A stretch of 64,000 bases of DNA from Nevskia sp. (GTDB taxonomy: Bacteria > Pseudomonadota > Gammaproteobacteria > Nevskiales > Nevskiaceae). Position 1 is the stretch's first letter. Each line of letters starts with the position of its first letter. The stretch lies in contig JALNYU010000008.1 of assembly GCA_023229645.1 (NCBI GenBank), positions 62,001 through 126,000 of the forward strand, in the 5' to 3' direction. Below the pieces are notes generated by a model. It made no database searches and was not told the DNA's origin. It saw only the letters and a program-made list of their open reading frames with translations. Below, piece after piece: positions 1 to 8,473 of this stretch. The position numbers and the translations under genes are program-made.

Positions 1-136
1 CATCAACTGCACGGCATAATTCGCCGCGGCTTCGAGCCTGAGCCGTCATCGACGCGCAACTGCGCGCTTTCGCAGGCTTCCCCGTGCGCGCGGCTCGCGC
101 AGGTTTCGTTTATTCAATTGTTTTGAGGCAAGTTTA

Positions 137-304
137 ATGAAGAAGTGGCGCTGTCTGGTATGCGATTTTATTTACGACGAAGCCAAAGGTCTGCCGGAAG
201 AAGGCATCGCACCGGGCACGCCTTGGGACGATGTTCCCGAAAGCTGGACCTGCCCCGACTGCGGCGCCGGCAAAAACGATTTCCAGATGGTGGAAGTCGA
301 CTAA
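137..304 (+). CDS. Rubredoxin (55 aa)
   Basis: Small iron-sulfur electron carrier of the cytoplasm. The 55-aa product has the classic rubredoxin pattern: CLVC near the N-terminus (Cys6, Cys9) and CPDC (Cys39, Cys42), the four thiolates that bind one Fe, plus the conserved YDEAKG and PGTPWDDVPESW stretches. Length is normal for the family. The ATG follows a GAGGCAAG purine tract at a suitable distance. Rubredoxins pass electrons to alkane hydroxylases, peroxide reductases or rubrerythrins; a rubrerythrin-like gene without its own rubredoxin domain lies far away at 38.8-39.3 kb, but a partnership is only a guess, since that protein appears exported. Bases 1-136 upstream show no gene that I can support. 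Confidence 0.95.
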   Translation: MKKWRCLVCDFIYDEAKGLPEEGIAPGTPWDDVPESWTCPDCGAGKNDFQMVEVD

Positions 305-357
305 CAGCGTTTGCCCGGCAAACGTCGTAACTTCGTCCCCCGCGCCGACATCGCAAC

Positions 358-714
358 GTGGCAGAGCTGTTCGTCGGCGCGGTATTAGTGACCTTGCTAG
401 TCCGCGTGCTCGGCGAAGGCGATTCGATCGAACTCGATGACGTACTCGGCGTTCCGCAACTGGCAGCGACACTTGCGCTACTCGGACTCGGCGCTTATAT
501 CGGAATATCGGCGCTACGGCAGCACGGCGCGGAAGAACATCAGCCGGTCGCCGCGCTTGCGCTGTTTGGCGTCGCGGCATCCGGTTGGCTGTTGATCCTA
601 TTCCCCGAACGGATGCCAGACACGCTGCGCGGCGGCATGTTGATGACTGCATTCTGGTTCTACTTTGGCTGGCTTCTGCTCGCCATCGCCTACGCCTTCG
701 GACTCAGCGCATGA
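358..714 (+). CDS. Small integral membrane protein, GTG start
   Basis: A 118-aa hydrophobic protein that I do not recognise by family. It has a short hydrophobic N-terminus (about 3-17), two clear membrane segments (about 33-53 and 62-82) and a C-terminal one (about 92-117), with a charged EGDSIELDD loop between the first two. The only plausible start in frame is the GTG at 358. Its stop overlaps the ATG of the next gene (ATGA at 711-714), which implies translational coupling and cotranscription with the lipoprotein. Rubredoxin ends 53 bp upstream, so the three may form one unit. Confidence 0.7.
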   Translation: MAELFVGAVLVTLLVRVLGEGDSIELDDVLGVPQLAATLALLGLGAYIGISALRQHGAEEHQPVAALALFGVAASGWLLILFPERMPDTLRGGMLMTAFWFYFGWLLLAIAYAFGLSA

Positions 715-1577
715 CATCGTTCAAAATTTTTCGCGGGCTTTCGACGGTGCGGCGCGCCCTGCGCCACTGGCCGCTATGGCTTTGCTTGCTGGCGCTCAGT
801 GGTTGCAGTACTGGCTTGCGCTTGGCGTACAACCACCTGGATACGCTGGCCACTTGGCAGATCGGCAATTTGGTGAAATTGGAAGCGCCGCAAAAGGCCG
901 TGTTCAAAGCCGCATTTCAATCGCTGTGGGACTGGCATCGCCAAACGCAGCTACCGCTGTATGCAGCAGATCTACGCCAGCTTGCAGCGACGGTCGAGCA
1001 AGAGGGCCTGGATCAAAAATCGATCAGCGCTTTCATCGACAAAATTGACCATCACACTGAAACGCTGTGGCGTAAAGCAGAGCCTGATGTCGTGCGCCTG
1101 ATCGCCAGCTTAAATGACGCGCAGGTTGAGCACTTTCTCGTTCAGCAGCGCAAAGATATCGAGAAGATGGAAGCTGAGCACCGCGACGAAACGCCGCAAC
1201 AACGTCGCAAGCGTTACCTAAAAACCACCGCGGAAAATTCCGACGCGTGGCTCGGCAAGCTCAACGCCGCGCAGCAGGCGCGCATCGAGCGCAATTGGGA
1301 CGAAAATCTCGCGACGTTGCCGTCGCCAGAACAACGGCGGCAGGAGAATCTCGATGAAATCGAACGCCTCGCTGGCTTGCTCGCGACACGCCAACAACCG
1401 GGCCTGGATCAACGGCTACGGCATTTCAACGACGCCGCCGATAACGACGACCGCAAAAAGCGTGATGAGGCGATGAGATTGGACGTTTATGCACTCATCG
1501 ACGCCAGCCAACGCAAGCACTTGCATGCGCGCCTGCTCGAACTCGCTAGCGACTTCGACAAACTCACCACGCGCTAG
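711..1577 (+). CDS. DUF6279-type outer-membrane lipoprotein
   Basis: A 288-aa lipoprotein precursor. The N-terminal signal has a basic start (RRALRH), a hydrophobic core and the lipobox LSGC with the lipidated Cys at residue 32. The mature part is helical and highly charged (runs such as RRKRYLKTTAEN and DDRKKRDEAMR), typical of the uncharacterised DUF6279 family, whose members carry the conserved YNxLDTLATWQI start of the mature chain. I chose the ATG at 711, which overlaps the previous stop by 4 bp, because the longer open frame from 585 runs antiparallel to the membrane gene's coding region and adds no signal sequence. Function unknown; periplasmic side of a membrane inferred. Confidence 0.75.
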   Translation: MTSFKIFRGLSTVRRALRHWPLWLCLLALSGCSTGLRLAYNHLDTLATWQIGNLVKLEAPQKAVFKAAFQSLWDWHRQTQLPLYAADLRQLAATVEQEGLDQKSISAFIDKIDHHTETLWRKAEPDVVRLIASLNDAQVEHFLVQQRKDIEKMEAEHRDETPQQRRKRYLKTTAENSDAWLGKLNAAQQARIERNWDENLATLPSPEQRRQENLDEIERLAGLLATRQQPGLDQRLRHFNDAADNDDRKKRDEAMRLDVYALIDASQRKHLHARLLELASDFDKLTTR

Positions 1578-1592
1578 CCGATGCGCGTCTGA

Positions 1593-1611
1593 TTCGCCGT
1601 CCAACGGCGAA
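1593..1611 (+). terminator. Possible hairpin terminator after the lipoprotein gene
   Basis: Perfect 8-bp stem TTCGCCGT/ACGGCGAA with a 3-base loop, 16 bp beyond the lipoprotein stop. There is no T-run after it, so it is a weak candidate for an intrinsic terminator. Confidence 0.35.
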
Positions 1612-1709
1612 GCGACGCGCCGCCAATCGACCATCAATTCCAAATAGTTTGCTTCGATTCCATTACGCGCGGCGCATTTAGAGACAATCGCATTGCAGCA
1701 TTTTGGCCG

Positions 1710-1721
1710 GTGTGGCCACAC
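1710..1721. promoter_or_regulatory. Perfect palindrome GTGTGGCCACAC upstream of the pnt operon
   Basis: A 12-bp perfect palindrome, flanked by CCG and GG, sits about 160 bp before the pntAA start in an otherwise gene-free 305-bp stretch (1578-1882). Such a site could be an operator for a dimeric regulator. No regulator is identified and no promoter boxes are obvious, so this remains a structural observation. Confidence 0.3.
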
Positions 1722-1882
1722 GGTAAAAATTATTGTGTTTGCTGCCGATAAGATAGTTAACGCGTATCAACCTCGTTAAACCCTTTGACGTGTGAAGCAC
1801 GCAACCATCGGCTAGACTTGCCGCGCTTCGCTGGTGGAAAGCCACTAGACTGCAACCGATCATCTCAACTAGAGGGACGCTC

Positions 1883-3007
1883 ATGCCGGTGAAAATAGCC
1901 GTGCTCAAAGAAACCCGCGCCAACGAGCGCCGCGTCGCACTCGTTCCCGCAGTGGCCGACAAGCTGGTCAAACTCGGCGCCGAAATTCACATGCAGTCGT
2001 CGGCAGGCGACGCCGTCAAACTGCCCGACAGCGCGTTCAAAAACGTCAGTTTCGCGGCAAATCCACAAGGCCTAGTGTCGGACGCCGACATCGTGCTCGC
2101 GGTGCAACCGCTAACCGCTGAATTGGTCAATGCGATGAAGGAAGGCGCCATCGTCATTTCCTTCATTTACGCGCATAAAGAAATCGAGCTCGTTAAAGCC
2201 CTGCGCGATAAGAAGATCACCTGTTTCGCGATGGAGTTGGTGCCGCGCATCACCCGCGCCCAGGCGATGGACGCGCTCTCCAGCCAAGCCGCACTCGCCG
2301 GGTATTACGCTGCGCTGATGGGCGCGACCAGCATCGCGCGTATTCTGCCGATGATGACCACTGCTGTTGGCTCGATCCGGCCGGCGACTACATTAGTCAT
2401 GGGCCTCGGCGTTGCCGGCCTGCAAGCACTCGCCACCGCGCGCCGCCTCGGCTCGAAAACCGAAGGCTACGATGTTCGCCCGGAAACCAAGGAACAAGCG
2501 GAATCGCTGGGCGCCAAGTTCGTTGAAACTGGCGTCGATGCCCGCGGCACCGGCGGTTATGCGCGCGAGCTGACGGCGGAAGAGAAAGAGAAAATCGCCG
2601 CCGTGGTCACCAAGCATATCCAAACGGCGGACATCATCATCACCACCGCGGCGATTCCTGGCCGGCCGTCACCGAAGCTGATCAGCAAAGCGCAAGTTGA
2701 TGGCATGAAGGCCGGCAGCGTCATCATCGACCTCGCAGCGGAAGGCGGCGGCAACTGCGAGTACACAGTGCCCGGCGAAACCACCCAGGTCGGTCAAGTC
2801 ACGATCGTCGCGCCGTTGAATGTGCCGAGCTTGCTCGGCGAGCACGCCAGCGAACTGTACGCGAAGAACCAGTACAACCTGATCGAACTGTTCCTCAAGG
2901 ACAAAGCGATCATGATCGACTGGGAAGACGAAGTGCTGGCCAAGGCCTGCTTGACGCACGCTGGCGAGATCAAAAACGAAGCGGCCAAAAAAGCGGTTGA
3001 GGGCTAA
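1883..3007 (+). CDS. pntAA: NAD(P) transhydrogenase subunit alpha part 1 (PntAA)
   Basis: NAD(H)-binding domain I of the proton-translocating transhydrogenase, which uses the proton gradient to reduce NADP+ with NADH. At 374 aa it is the split alpha form in which the membrane part is a separate gene. Visible are the KETRANERRVALVP start shared with alanine dehydrogenase-like proteins, the Rossmann fingerprint GLGVAG (about 174-179) and a PGRPSPKLI segment. The ATG follows an AGAGGGA ribosome site. The next gene starts 3 bp after the stop, so the three pnt genes form a tight operon. Paralogues such as alanine dehydrogenase are shorter in context and lack the partner genes. Confidence 0.95.
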   Translation: MPVKIAVLKETRANERRVALVPAVADKLVKLGAEIHMQSSAGDAVKLPDSAFKNVSFAANPQGLVSDADIVLAVQPLTAELVNAMKEGAIVISFIYAHKEIELVKALRDKKITCFAMELVPRITRAQAMDALSSQAALAGYYAALMGATSIARILPMMTTAVGSIRPATTLVMGLGVAGLQALATARRLGSKTEGYDVRPETKEQAESLGAKFVETGVDARGTGGYARELTAEEKEKIAAVVTKHIQTADIIITTAAIPGRPSPKLISKAQVDGMKAGSVIIDLAAEGGGNCEYTVPGETTQVGQVTIVAPLNVPSLLGEHASELYAKNQYNLIELFLKDKAIMIDWEDEVLAKACLTHAGEIKNEAAKKAVEG

Positions 3008-3010
3008 ATC

Positions 3011-3304
3011 ATGCTGACCGGATTTATCGCGCTGTACATCTTCATGCTCGCCGCCTTCACCGGCTACGAGATCATCGGCCGCGTGCCGTCAATTCTGCAT
3101 ACGCCGTTGATGTCCGGCTCAAACTTCGTGCACGGCATCGTCGTCGTCGGCGCGTTGTTCGCGCTGTTGAACGCGACGAGCGTGTTGGAACAAGTCATCG
3201 GCTTTTTCGGCGTGTTGCTCGGCGCCGGCAACGCTGCCGGCGGCTACGTGGTGACCGAACGCATGCTGCAGATGTTCAAGTCCTCGGACAAGAAGAAGGC
3301 GTAA
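3011..3304 (+). CDS. pntAB: NAD(P) transhydrogenase subunit alpha part 2 (PntAB)
   Basis: The 97-aa membrane part of the alpha subunit (domain II, N-terminal portion). Three hydrophobic helices are visible, with the typical IIGRVPSILHTPLMSGSN stretch that joins helix one to helix two and contributes to the proton path. It lies 3 bp after pntAA and 9 bp before pntB. The split pntAA/pntAB/pntB arrangement is common in alpha-, beta- and many gammaproteobacteria, unlike the fused pntA of E. coli. Confidence 0.94.
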   Translation: MLTGFIALYIFMLAAFTGYEIIGRVPSILHTPLMSGSNFVHGIVVVGALFALLNATSVLEQVIGFFGVLLGAGNAAGGYVVTERMLQMFKSSDKKKA

Positions 3305-3313
3305 GGACCGATC

Positions 3314-4738
3314 ATGAACCCGACTCTCATCATCGACGCAAGCTTTTTAGCGGCTGCGTTCCTGTTCATTTACGGCTTGAAGCGCATGAGCTCGCCGGTC
3401 ACGGCGGCCTCGGGCATCCGCGTCGCCGGACTCGGCATGCTGATCGCCGTATTGGCCAGCTTCCTGTACGTGTTCAACGTTAGCGAAGCCGCGCTACCGC
3501 ATCGCACGGTTAACGTCATCCTCGCTGCAGTGGCGCTGATTCTTGGCCTCGGCTGGGCCTGGACCAGCGGCAAGAAAGTCGAAATGACTGCGATGCCGCA
3601 GATGGTCGCGCTTTATAACGGCATGGGTGGCGGCGCGGCGGCAGCGATCGGCGCCGTTGAGTTGTTCCGCACCGGGGAAGCGCACGAAGTGGTGCCGCTG
3701 GTCGTCACGGTTATCGGCAGTTTGATCGGCGCGATTTCCTTGTCCGGCTCGCTGATTGCCTGGGCCAAGCTCGATGGCCGTATTAACGGCACGTGGCGCA
3801 TTAGCGGCCAGCAGCTGCTGAACGGCACGTTCTTCGTCGCCACGCTCGCGCTCGGTCTGTACATCGCGCTGGTGGCGCACGGCCACGCGCCAGTCGCACT
3901 GACGGCAGCATTTTTCATCGGTGCGTTGATCTTCGGCGTGCTGATGACGATGCCGATCGGCGGCGCCGATATGCCAGTCGTGATCTCGCTCTACAACGCG
4001 TTTACCGGCTTGGCGGTGGGCTTCGAAGGCTTCGTCCTGCAAAACCCGGCGCTAATGATCGCCGGTATGGTCGTCGGCTCAGCCGGTACGCTGCTGACGC
4101 TATTGATGGCGAAAGCGATGAACCGCTCGGTCTCGAACGTGATCTTCTCCAACTTCGGTGCCACCGGCGACGAAGAACAAGGCGAAATCAAGGGCTCGAT
4201 GAAGCCGGTTGATGCAGGCGACGCCGGCATCAACATGCGGTATTCGTCGAAAGTCATCATCGCGCCGGGCTACGGTCTCGCCGTCGCCCAAGCGCAGCAC
4301 AAACTCTACGAGTTCGTGAAGCTGCTGCAAGACCAAGGTGTGGAAGTGAAATTCGCGATCCATCCGGTTGCCGGTCGTATGCCGGGTCATATGAACGTGC
4401 TGCTCGCCGAAGCCGGCGTGCCGTACGACATCATCTACGACATGGAAGACATCAACGGCGAGTTCAAGGAAGCGGACGTGGCGATCGTCATCGGCGCCAA
4501 CGACACCGTCAACCCAGCGGCACGGACGAATAAGTCGTCACCGATCTACGGCATGCCGATTTTGAACGTCGATCAGGCCAAGCAGGTTTATGTCGTTAAG
4601 CGCGGCCAGGGCAAAGGCTACTCCGGCGTTGAGAACGAGCTGTTCTTTGCCGATAACACCAATATGGTTTACGGCGATGCGCAGAAGGTCATGGTTGCAA
4701 TGATTCAAGCCGTGAAGTCGCTCGACGGCGGGCACTAG
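3314..4738 (+). CDS. pntB: NAD(P) transhydrogenase subunit beta (PntB)
   Basis: A 474-aa beta subunit. The N-terminal 270 residues are hydrophobic and supply the rest of the proton channel. The C-terminal part is the NADP(H)-binding domain III, with the characteristic IAPGYGLAVAQAQ, IHPVAGRMPGHMNVLLAEA and IVIGANDTVNPAA motifs and the KRGQGKGYSGVEN loop. Length is normal. It is the last gene of the pnt operon; a strong hairpin-T terminator follows 26 bp later. The complex sits in the inner membrane and supplies NADPH. Confidence 0.96.
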   Translation: MNPTLIIDASFLAAAFLFIYGLKRMSSPVTAASGIRVAGLGMLIAVLASFLYVFNVSEAALPHRTVNVILAAVALILGLGWAWTSGKKVEMTAMPQMVALYNGMGGGAAAAIGAVELFRTGEAHEVVPLVVTVIGSLIGAISLSGSLIAWAKLDGRINGTWRISGQQLLNGTFFVATLALGLYIALVAHGHAPVALTAAFFIGALIFGVLMTMPIGGADMPVVISLYNAFTGLAVGFEGFVLQNPALMIAGMVVGSAGTLLTLLMAKAMNRSVSNVIFSNFGATGDEEQGEIKGSMKPVDAGDAGINMRYSSKVIIAPGYGLAVAQAQHKLYEFVKLLQDQGVEVKFAIHPVAGRMPGHMNVLLAEAGVPYDIIYDMEDINGEFKEADVAIVIGANDTVNPAARTNKSSPIYGMPILNVDQAKQVYVVKRGQGKGYSGVENELFFADNTNMVYGDAQKVMVAMIQAVKSLDGGH

Positions 4739-4764
4739 CCAAAGCGCCGCATTGGCATCGAATC

Positions 4765-4799
4765 AGCCGCCGGACCACGAGGCCGGCGGCTTTTTTTTT
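4765..4799 (+). terminator. Intrinsic terminator of the pnt operon
   Basis: Stem AGCCGCCGG/CCGGCGGCT with a 9-base loop, followed directly by nine T residues. A textbook rho-independent terminator 26 bp after the pntB stop. Confidence 0.93.
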
Positions 4800-4903
4800 G
4801 CCTACACCCGTTGGATAACCGGTGCTAGACTCGCCCCGGCAGGACGGAGTCTGCATTAGCCCGGAGGACGCGCGGCGCACATCACAAACTACGGGCCGGA
4901 GCG

Positions 4904-5371
4904 ATGAGACCTATGTTGATCGAATATTCAGGGGTCGTATCCTCATTCAAACTGGGCTTGCGCACCGCGGTACGCCTCGCCTGCCTATTCGCGCTAGTGC
5001 TGGAAGCGCAGGCCGCAGGCTTCGCCGACTACGTCGGCAACTGGCAATTTGAGTTCTCCGGCGGCGACTCAGGCCGCGGCAAAGCCGTCGTCGATGAACG
5101 GGGTGCGATTCGGGGCGACGGCTTTTCGAATGTTTCGCGCAGCACCGTTTCGGTCAGCGGCAGCATTACCCGCGACGGCGAAATGCAGTTCTCGGCGGCG
5201 CCGAGCGGCGTTACCTCACTACAGTCGACCTTTGTCGGCCAGGCCAAACCGAGCGGCATCGCGAGCGGCAGTTGGTCCAACCCTTCGGCGCAACTGAGCG
5301 GAAAATGGACCGCCAAACGGGGGCCCGATGAACCGCCGGGCGCTACGCCCACCCCCGCCCAGCCCCGCTAA
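4904..5371 (+). CDS. Uncharacterised exported protein
   Basis: A 155-aa protein of unknown family. The N-terminus has a hydrophobic segment ending in LEAQAAGFADYVG, a good signal peptidase I site around AQA-A. The mature chain is predicted beta-rich: GNWQFEFSGGDSGRGKAVVDERG, then repeated polar strands (TVSVSGSITRDGEMQFSA, SGSWSNPSAQLSGKWTAKR). The repeated W-x-(F/L)-x-x-x-G spacing recalls small lipocalin-like or avidin-like barrels, which is speculation. It ends in a proline-rich tail. It converges with glmU on the other strand, 48 bp away. Confidence 0.6.
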   Translation: MRPMLIEYSGVVSSFKLGLRTAVRLACLFALVLEAQAAGFADYVGNWQFEFSGGDSGRGKAVVDERGAIRGDGFSNVSRSTVSVSGSITRDGEMQFSAAPSGVTSLQSTFVGQAKPSGIASGSWSNPSAQLSGKWTAKRGPDEPPGATPTPAQPR

Positions 5372-5419
5372 CCTGCGCTCTGCAGCGGATACGGCCTCTG
5401 GCGGCCACCGCGTATCGCG

Positions 5420-6820
5420 TTATGTCGGGCCACCTTTCCGGGTCGGCCGCTTCCAGCCGGAAATGCTTTTCTGCTCACGGGCGCGGTTAATCGTCAACGC
5501 GTCTTCCGGGGCGTTTTTAGCGATGGTGCTGCCGGCGGCGATGTAGGCGGCACGGCCAATCGTCACCGGCGCAACGAGTTGGCTATCGGTGCCGATGAAG
5601 GCATCGTCGCCAATCACGGTTGTGTGTTTGTTAACGCCGTCGTAATTACAGGTGATCACGCCCGCGCCGATATTGACGCGCTCGCCAATCACGGCATCCC
5701 CAACATACGAAAGGTGGTTGGCCTTACTGCCGTTGCCGATTGTGCTTTTTTTGATTTCGACGAAATTGCCGATATGGACGCCGTCGCCGAGTAAGGCGCC
5801 GGGCCGTAGCCGCGCGAACGGGCCGATATTGCACCGGGCGCCGACTTCAGCGGTATCGAGCACGGAGTGCGCATCGACCTGGGTTCCGGCGCCGATACGG
5901 ACGTTGCGCAGCACACAGTACGGCCCGATGCGGACGTTATCGCCCAGCTCAACCTCGCCTTCAACGATCACGCCGACGTCGATCTGTACATCCTGGCCAA
6001 TTTTCAGCGTGCCGCGCAGATCAAATCGGGCAGGATCGGCCAGATATAGGCCTTCACGCTGCAGCCGCTCTGCGTGCAGGCGCTGATACGCGCGTTCAGC
6101 CTGCGCCAGCTGCAATGGATCGTTGACGCCGGAAACTTCCTGCGCTGATGCCGCCGTCACCGTATTGATCGGCACGTGGTCTTTGGCGGCGAGGCCGACA
6201 ACATCGGTTAAGTAGTATTCGCCGGCCGCATTGTCGTTCTTCACGTGTGCGAGCCAACGTTTAAGACGCTTCGCCGACGTCGCCAACAAGCCAGTGTTTA
6301 CTTCGCAGATGGCGCGCTGCGTTTCGTCGGCATCTTTTTCTTCGACAATGCCGGTAACACGGCCCGCGCTATCACGCACTATGCGGCCGTAGCCGTGCGG
6401 CTGCGGCAAATGCACCGTCACTAAAGCCAGCCCTTGGCCTGCGGCGGCGATCAGCGCGCGCAAGGTCTCGGCAGAGACTAATGGCACGTCGCCATAGAGG
6501 ATAACGACCAACGCGCTGTCGGGTATCTCCGGCAGCGCCTGCAACACCGCATGGCCCGTGCCGAGCTGCTTCGTTTGCATCGCGGTTGGCGGCGCGCCGT
6601 CGCCAAACCGGGCGAGCCAGGCTTGCACTTGTTCGGCGCCGTGGCCGAGGACGAGATGGCTGCTGCTAACACCCGCAGCGGCCGCCGTGGTCAGCACATG
6701 GCCGAGCATCGGCGTACCGCCGACGAGGTGCAGCACTTTGGGTTTGGCGCTTTTCATGCGCTTGCCCTGACCAGCCGCAAGAATGATCGCGTGTACGGGT
6801 TTTTTCATCGGCATCGCCAT
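5420..6820 (-). CDS. glmU: Bifunctional UDP-GlcNAc pyrophosphorylase / GlcN-1-P acetyltransferase (GlmU)
   Basis: Makes UDP-N-acetylglucosamine for peptidoglycan and LPS in two steps: acetylation of glucosamine-1-phosphate, then uridylylation. The 466-aa product starts with the nucleotidyltransferase signature LAAGQGKRMKSAKPKVLH, has the YGDVPL metal-site motif, and ends with a left-handed beta-helix of hexapeptide repeats (GVIVEGEVELGDNVRIG, IGAGVITCNYDG). Three in-frame ATGs lie close together (6820, 6814, 6808). glmU beyond atpC is the usual order in this group, but here a SulP/carbonic anhydrase pair lies between. A hairpin with a T-rich tail ends directly at the start codon. Confidence 0.97.
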   Translation of the reverse strand: MAMPMKKPVHAIILAAGQGKRMKSAKPKVLHLVGGTPMLGHVLTTAAAAGVSSSHLVLGHGAEQVQAWLARFGDGAPPTAMQTKQLGTGHAVLQALPEIPDSALVVILYGDVPLVSAETLRALIAAAGQGLALVTVHLPQPHGYGRIVRDSAGRVTGIVEEKDADETQRAICEVNTGLLATSAKRLKRWLAHVKNDNAAGEYYLTDVVGLAAKDHVPINTVTAASAQEVSGVNDPLQLAQAERAYQRLHAERLQREGLYLADPARFDLRGTLKIGQDVQIDVGVIVEGEVELGDNVRIGPYCVLRNVRIGAGTQVDAHSVLDTAEVGARCNIGPFARLRPGALLGDGVHIGNFVEIKKSTIGNGSKANHLSYVGDAVIGERVNIGAGVITCNYDGVNKHTTVIGDDAFIGTDSQLVAPVTIGRAAYIAAGSTIAKNAPEDALTINRAREQKSISGWKRPTRKGGPT

Positions 6821-6857
6821 AAAGAAATCCCGCCAAGCTCGCCGAGCCTAGCGGGAT
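6821..6857 (-). terminator. Long hairpin with T-rich tail, abutting the glmU start
   Basis: On the minus strand, arms ATCCCGC and GCGGGAT (6851-6857 and 6827-6833) enclose an inner GGCTCG/CGAGC helix, and the tail TTCTTT runs into the glmU ATG. It looks like the terminator of the carbonic anhydrase-SulP operon. Because it leaves no room for a glmU ribosome site downstream, it may also act on glmU translation or attenuation. Confidence 0.65.
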
Positions 6858-6919
6858 CAGTACAGCGTGCAGTTTAACCCGGATGGGCGCGCAGGCGCCG
6901 ATCCGAACAGCACTTGTGT

Positions 6920-8473
6920 TTACGCGGTGGTAACCGCCAGCTCGCGCTGACCAGAACCACCTTCGGTACAGGCTTCAACTGCGGCCCAGTCAACAACCAT
7001 GCTGCAGCCACGCGCCGGTGCGGTACGCGCCCAGTCCTGCAGGAGCACGAGACTGGCATGATCGATATGGCGCAGGCGCGAAGTATCGAGCGTCAGCGTG
7101 GTGCCCGGTTCGACTCGCGCCAACACTTTTGCGATCCACGGAATGTTGAGGAACGTCGCCGAACCGACTAAGCGCAGCGAAGCCGTGCCCGGTTTGTCGC
7201 CGGGACGCAGGTTGACGTGCAAGCGTGCCGCCCGCAGCGCCAGGCGCAACACCGAGACGGCGACGCCGATCGCAACGCCGGTCAGCAAATCGGTAGCGAC
7301 GATGCTCAACGCGGTGATGACGAATACCGCCACCGTGCCCTTGCCGTATTCGGCCAGCTCCTTCATCTGCGCCGGCTTCACCATCTTCAAGCCGGTGTAA
7401 ACCAGAATCGCAGCCAGACACGACACCGGCATCATCCGCAGCAGCCATGGCAGCAGCAACGCCAAGCCGAGCAACCATGCGCCGTGCAAAATCGCGGATA
7501 GGCGACTAACCGCGCCAGCCTGGACATTCGCTGCGCTACGAACGATAACGCCGGTCATCGGCAATGCCCCCAACACGCCGCAGATGGTGTTGCCGATGCC
7601 CTGTGCGAATAGCTCGCGGTCGAAATTCGAACGCACGCCATCGTGCATGCGATCAACCGCCGCCGCCGCGAGCAAGGTTTCGGCGCTGGCGATAAACGCG
7701 AATGCAAACGCCGAAACGATGAGCGAGGGCGTCGACACCACGGACAGCAAGCTCGTCGGCGTCAGCCACTGAATTGACGCCAGGAGGTTGTCGGGTAACT
7801 GCACGCGGTTGACCTGCATGTCGCCGAGCTGCGCCGCGAGCGTTACGAGAATCACCGCTAGCAGCGCCCCGGGCACTAAACGCATGCTCTTTGGCCGTAA
7901 CTTCTCCCAGAACATCATGATCGCGATCGTTGCCAAGCCCAGAATTGCAGCCTGCACCCCAACACCCGTCGCGAAAACGCTCAGAAAACGCGCCGGCAAA
8001 CCGGCGACGTTATCGAGGCCATGGGCATACGGCTTGGCATCGAAGACAACATGCAGCTGGGAAACGACAATCAACAGGCCAATCCCCGCCAACATGCCGT
8101 TCACAACCGCGGGCGATACCATGCGGAACCAGATGCCAGTGCGGGCAAGCCCAGCCAGTATTTGGATCACGCCCGATAACAGCACCACCGCGCCGAGCGC
8201 GGCCAAGCCGTGTTGCTGAATGACCTCGTAAACGAGCACGACCATGCCGGCCGCCGGACCGCTAACCAGCAACGGCGCGCCAGCGATAGAGCCGACCAGT
8301 ATGCCCCCGACGATCCCGCTGATTAGGCCCGCCGCCGGCGGCGCACCGGACGCGATTGCAACGCCCATGCACAGCGGCAACGCGACCAAGAACACAACAA
8401 CGGAGGCGAGGACGTCCTGCATCCGTCCTTTGGCCGGCTGTTTCGCCGACGCCGTTCCGGTAGCGGTCGCCAT
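6920..8473 (-). CDS. SulP-family anion transporter with STAS domain
   Basis: Inner-membrane anion permease, probably for bicarbonate. The roughly 517-aa protein has about eleven hydrophobic segments, starting VLASVVVFLVALPLCMGVA, with the SulP signature region GLISGIVGGILVGSIAGAPLLVSGPAAG, and a C-terminal STAS domain after about residue 420 (SATFLNIPWIAKVL, LDTSRLRHIDHASLVLL). A GTG at 8476 or the ATG at 8473 could start it; either overlaps the stop of the carbonic anhydrase gene, so translation is coupled. Pairing with carbonic anhydrase points to HCO3- uptake; sulfate transport is the alternative. Confidence 0.88.
   Translation of the reverse strand: MATATGTASAKQPAKGRMQDVLASVVVFLVALPLCMGVAIASGAPPAAGLISGIVGGILVGSIAGAPLLVSGPAAGMVVLVYEVIQQHGLAALGAVVLLSGVIQILAGLARTGIWFRMVSPAVVNGMLAGIGLLIVVSQLHVVFDAKPYAHGLDNVAGLPARFLSVFATGVGVQAAILGLATIAIMMFWEKLRPKSMRLVPGALLAVILVTLAAQLGDMQVNRVQLPDNLLASIQWLTPTSLLSVVSTPSLIVSAFAFAFIASAETLLAAAAVDRMHDGVRSNFDRELFAQGIGNTICGVLGALPMTGVIVRSAANVQAGAVSRLSAILHGAWLLGLALLLPWLLRMMPVSCLAAILVYTGLKMVKPAQMKELAEYGKGTVAVFVITALSIVATDLLTGVAIGVAVSVLRLALRAARLHVNLRPGDKPGTASLRLVGSATFLNIPWIAKVLARVEPGTTLTLDTSRLRHIDHASLVLLQDWARTAPARGCSMVVDWAAVEACTEGGSGQRELAVTTA

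Noticed and set aside
1..136. A minus-strand gene starting at base 3
   Set aside because: Only a start-like ATG at the very edge; nothing inside the window supports it.
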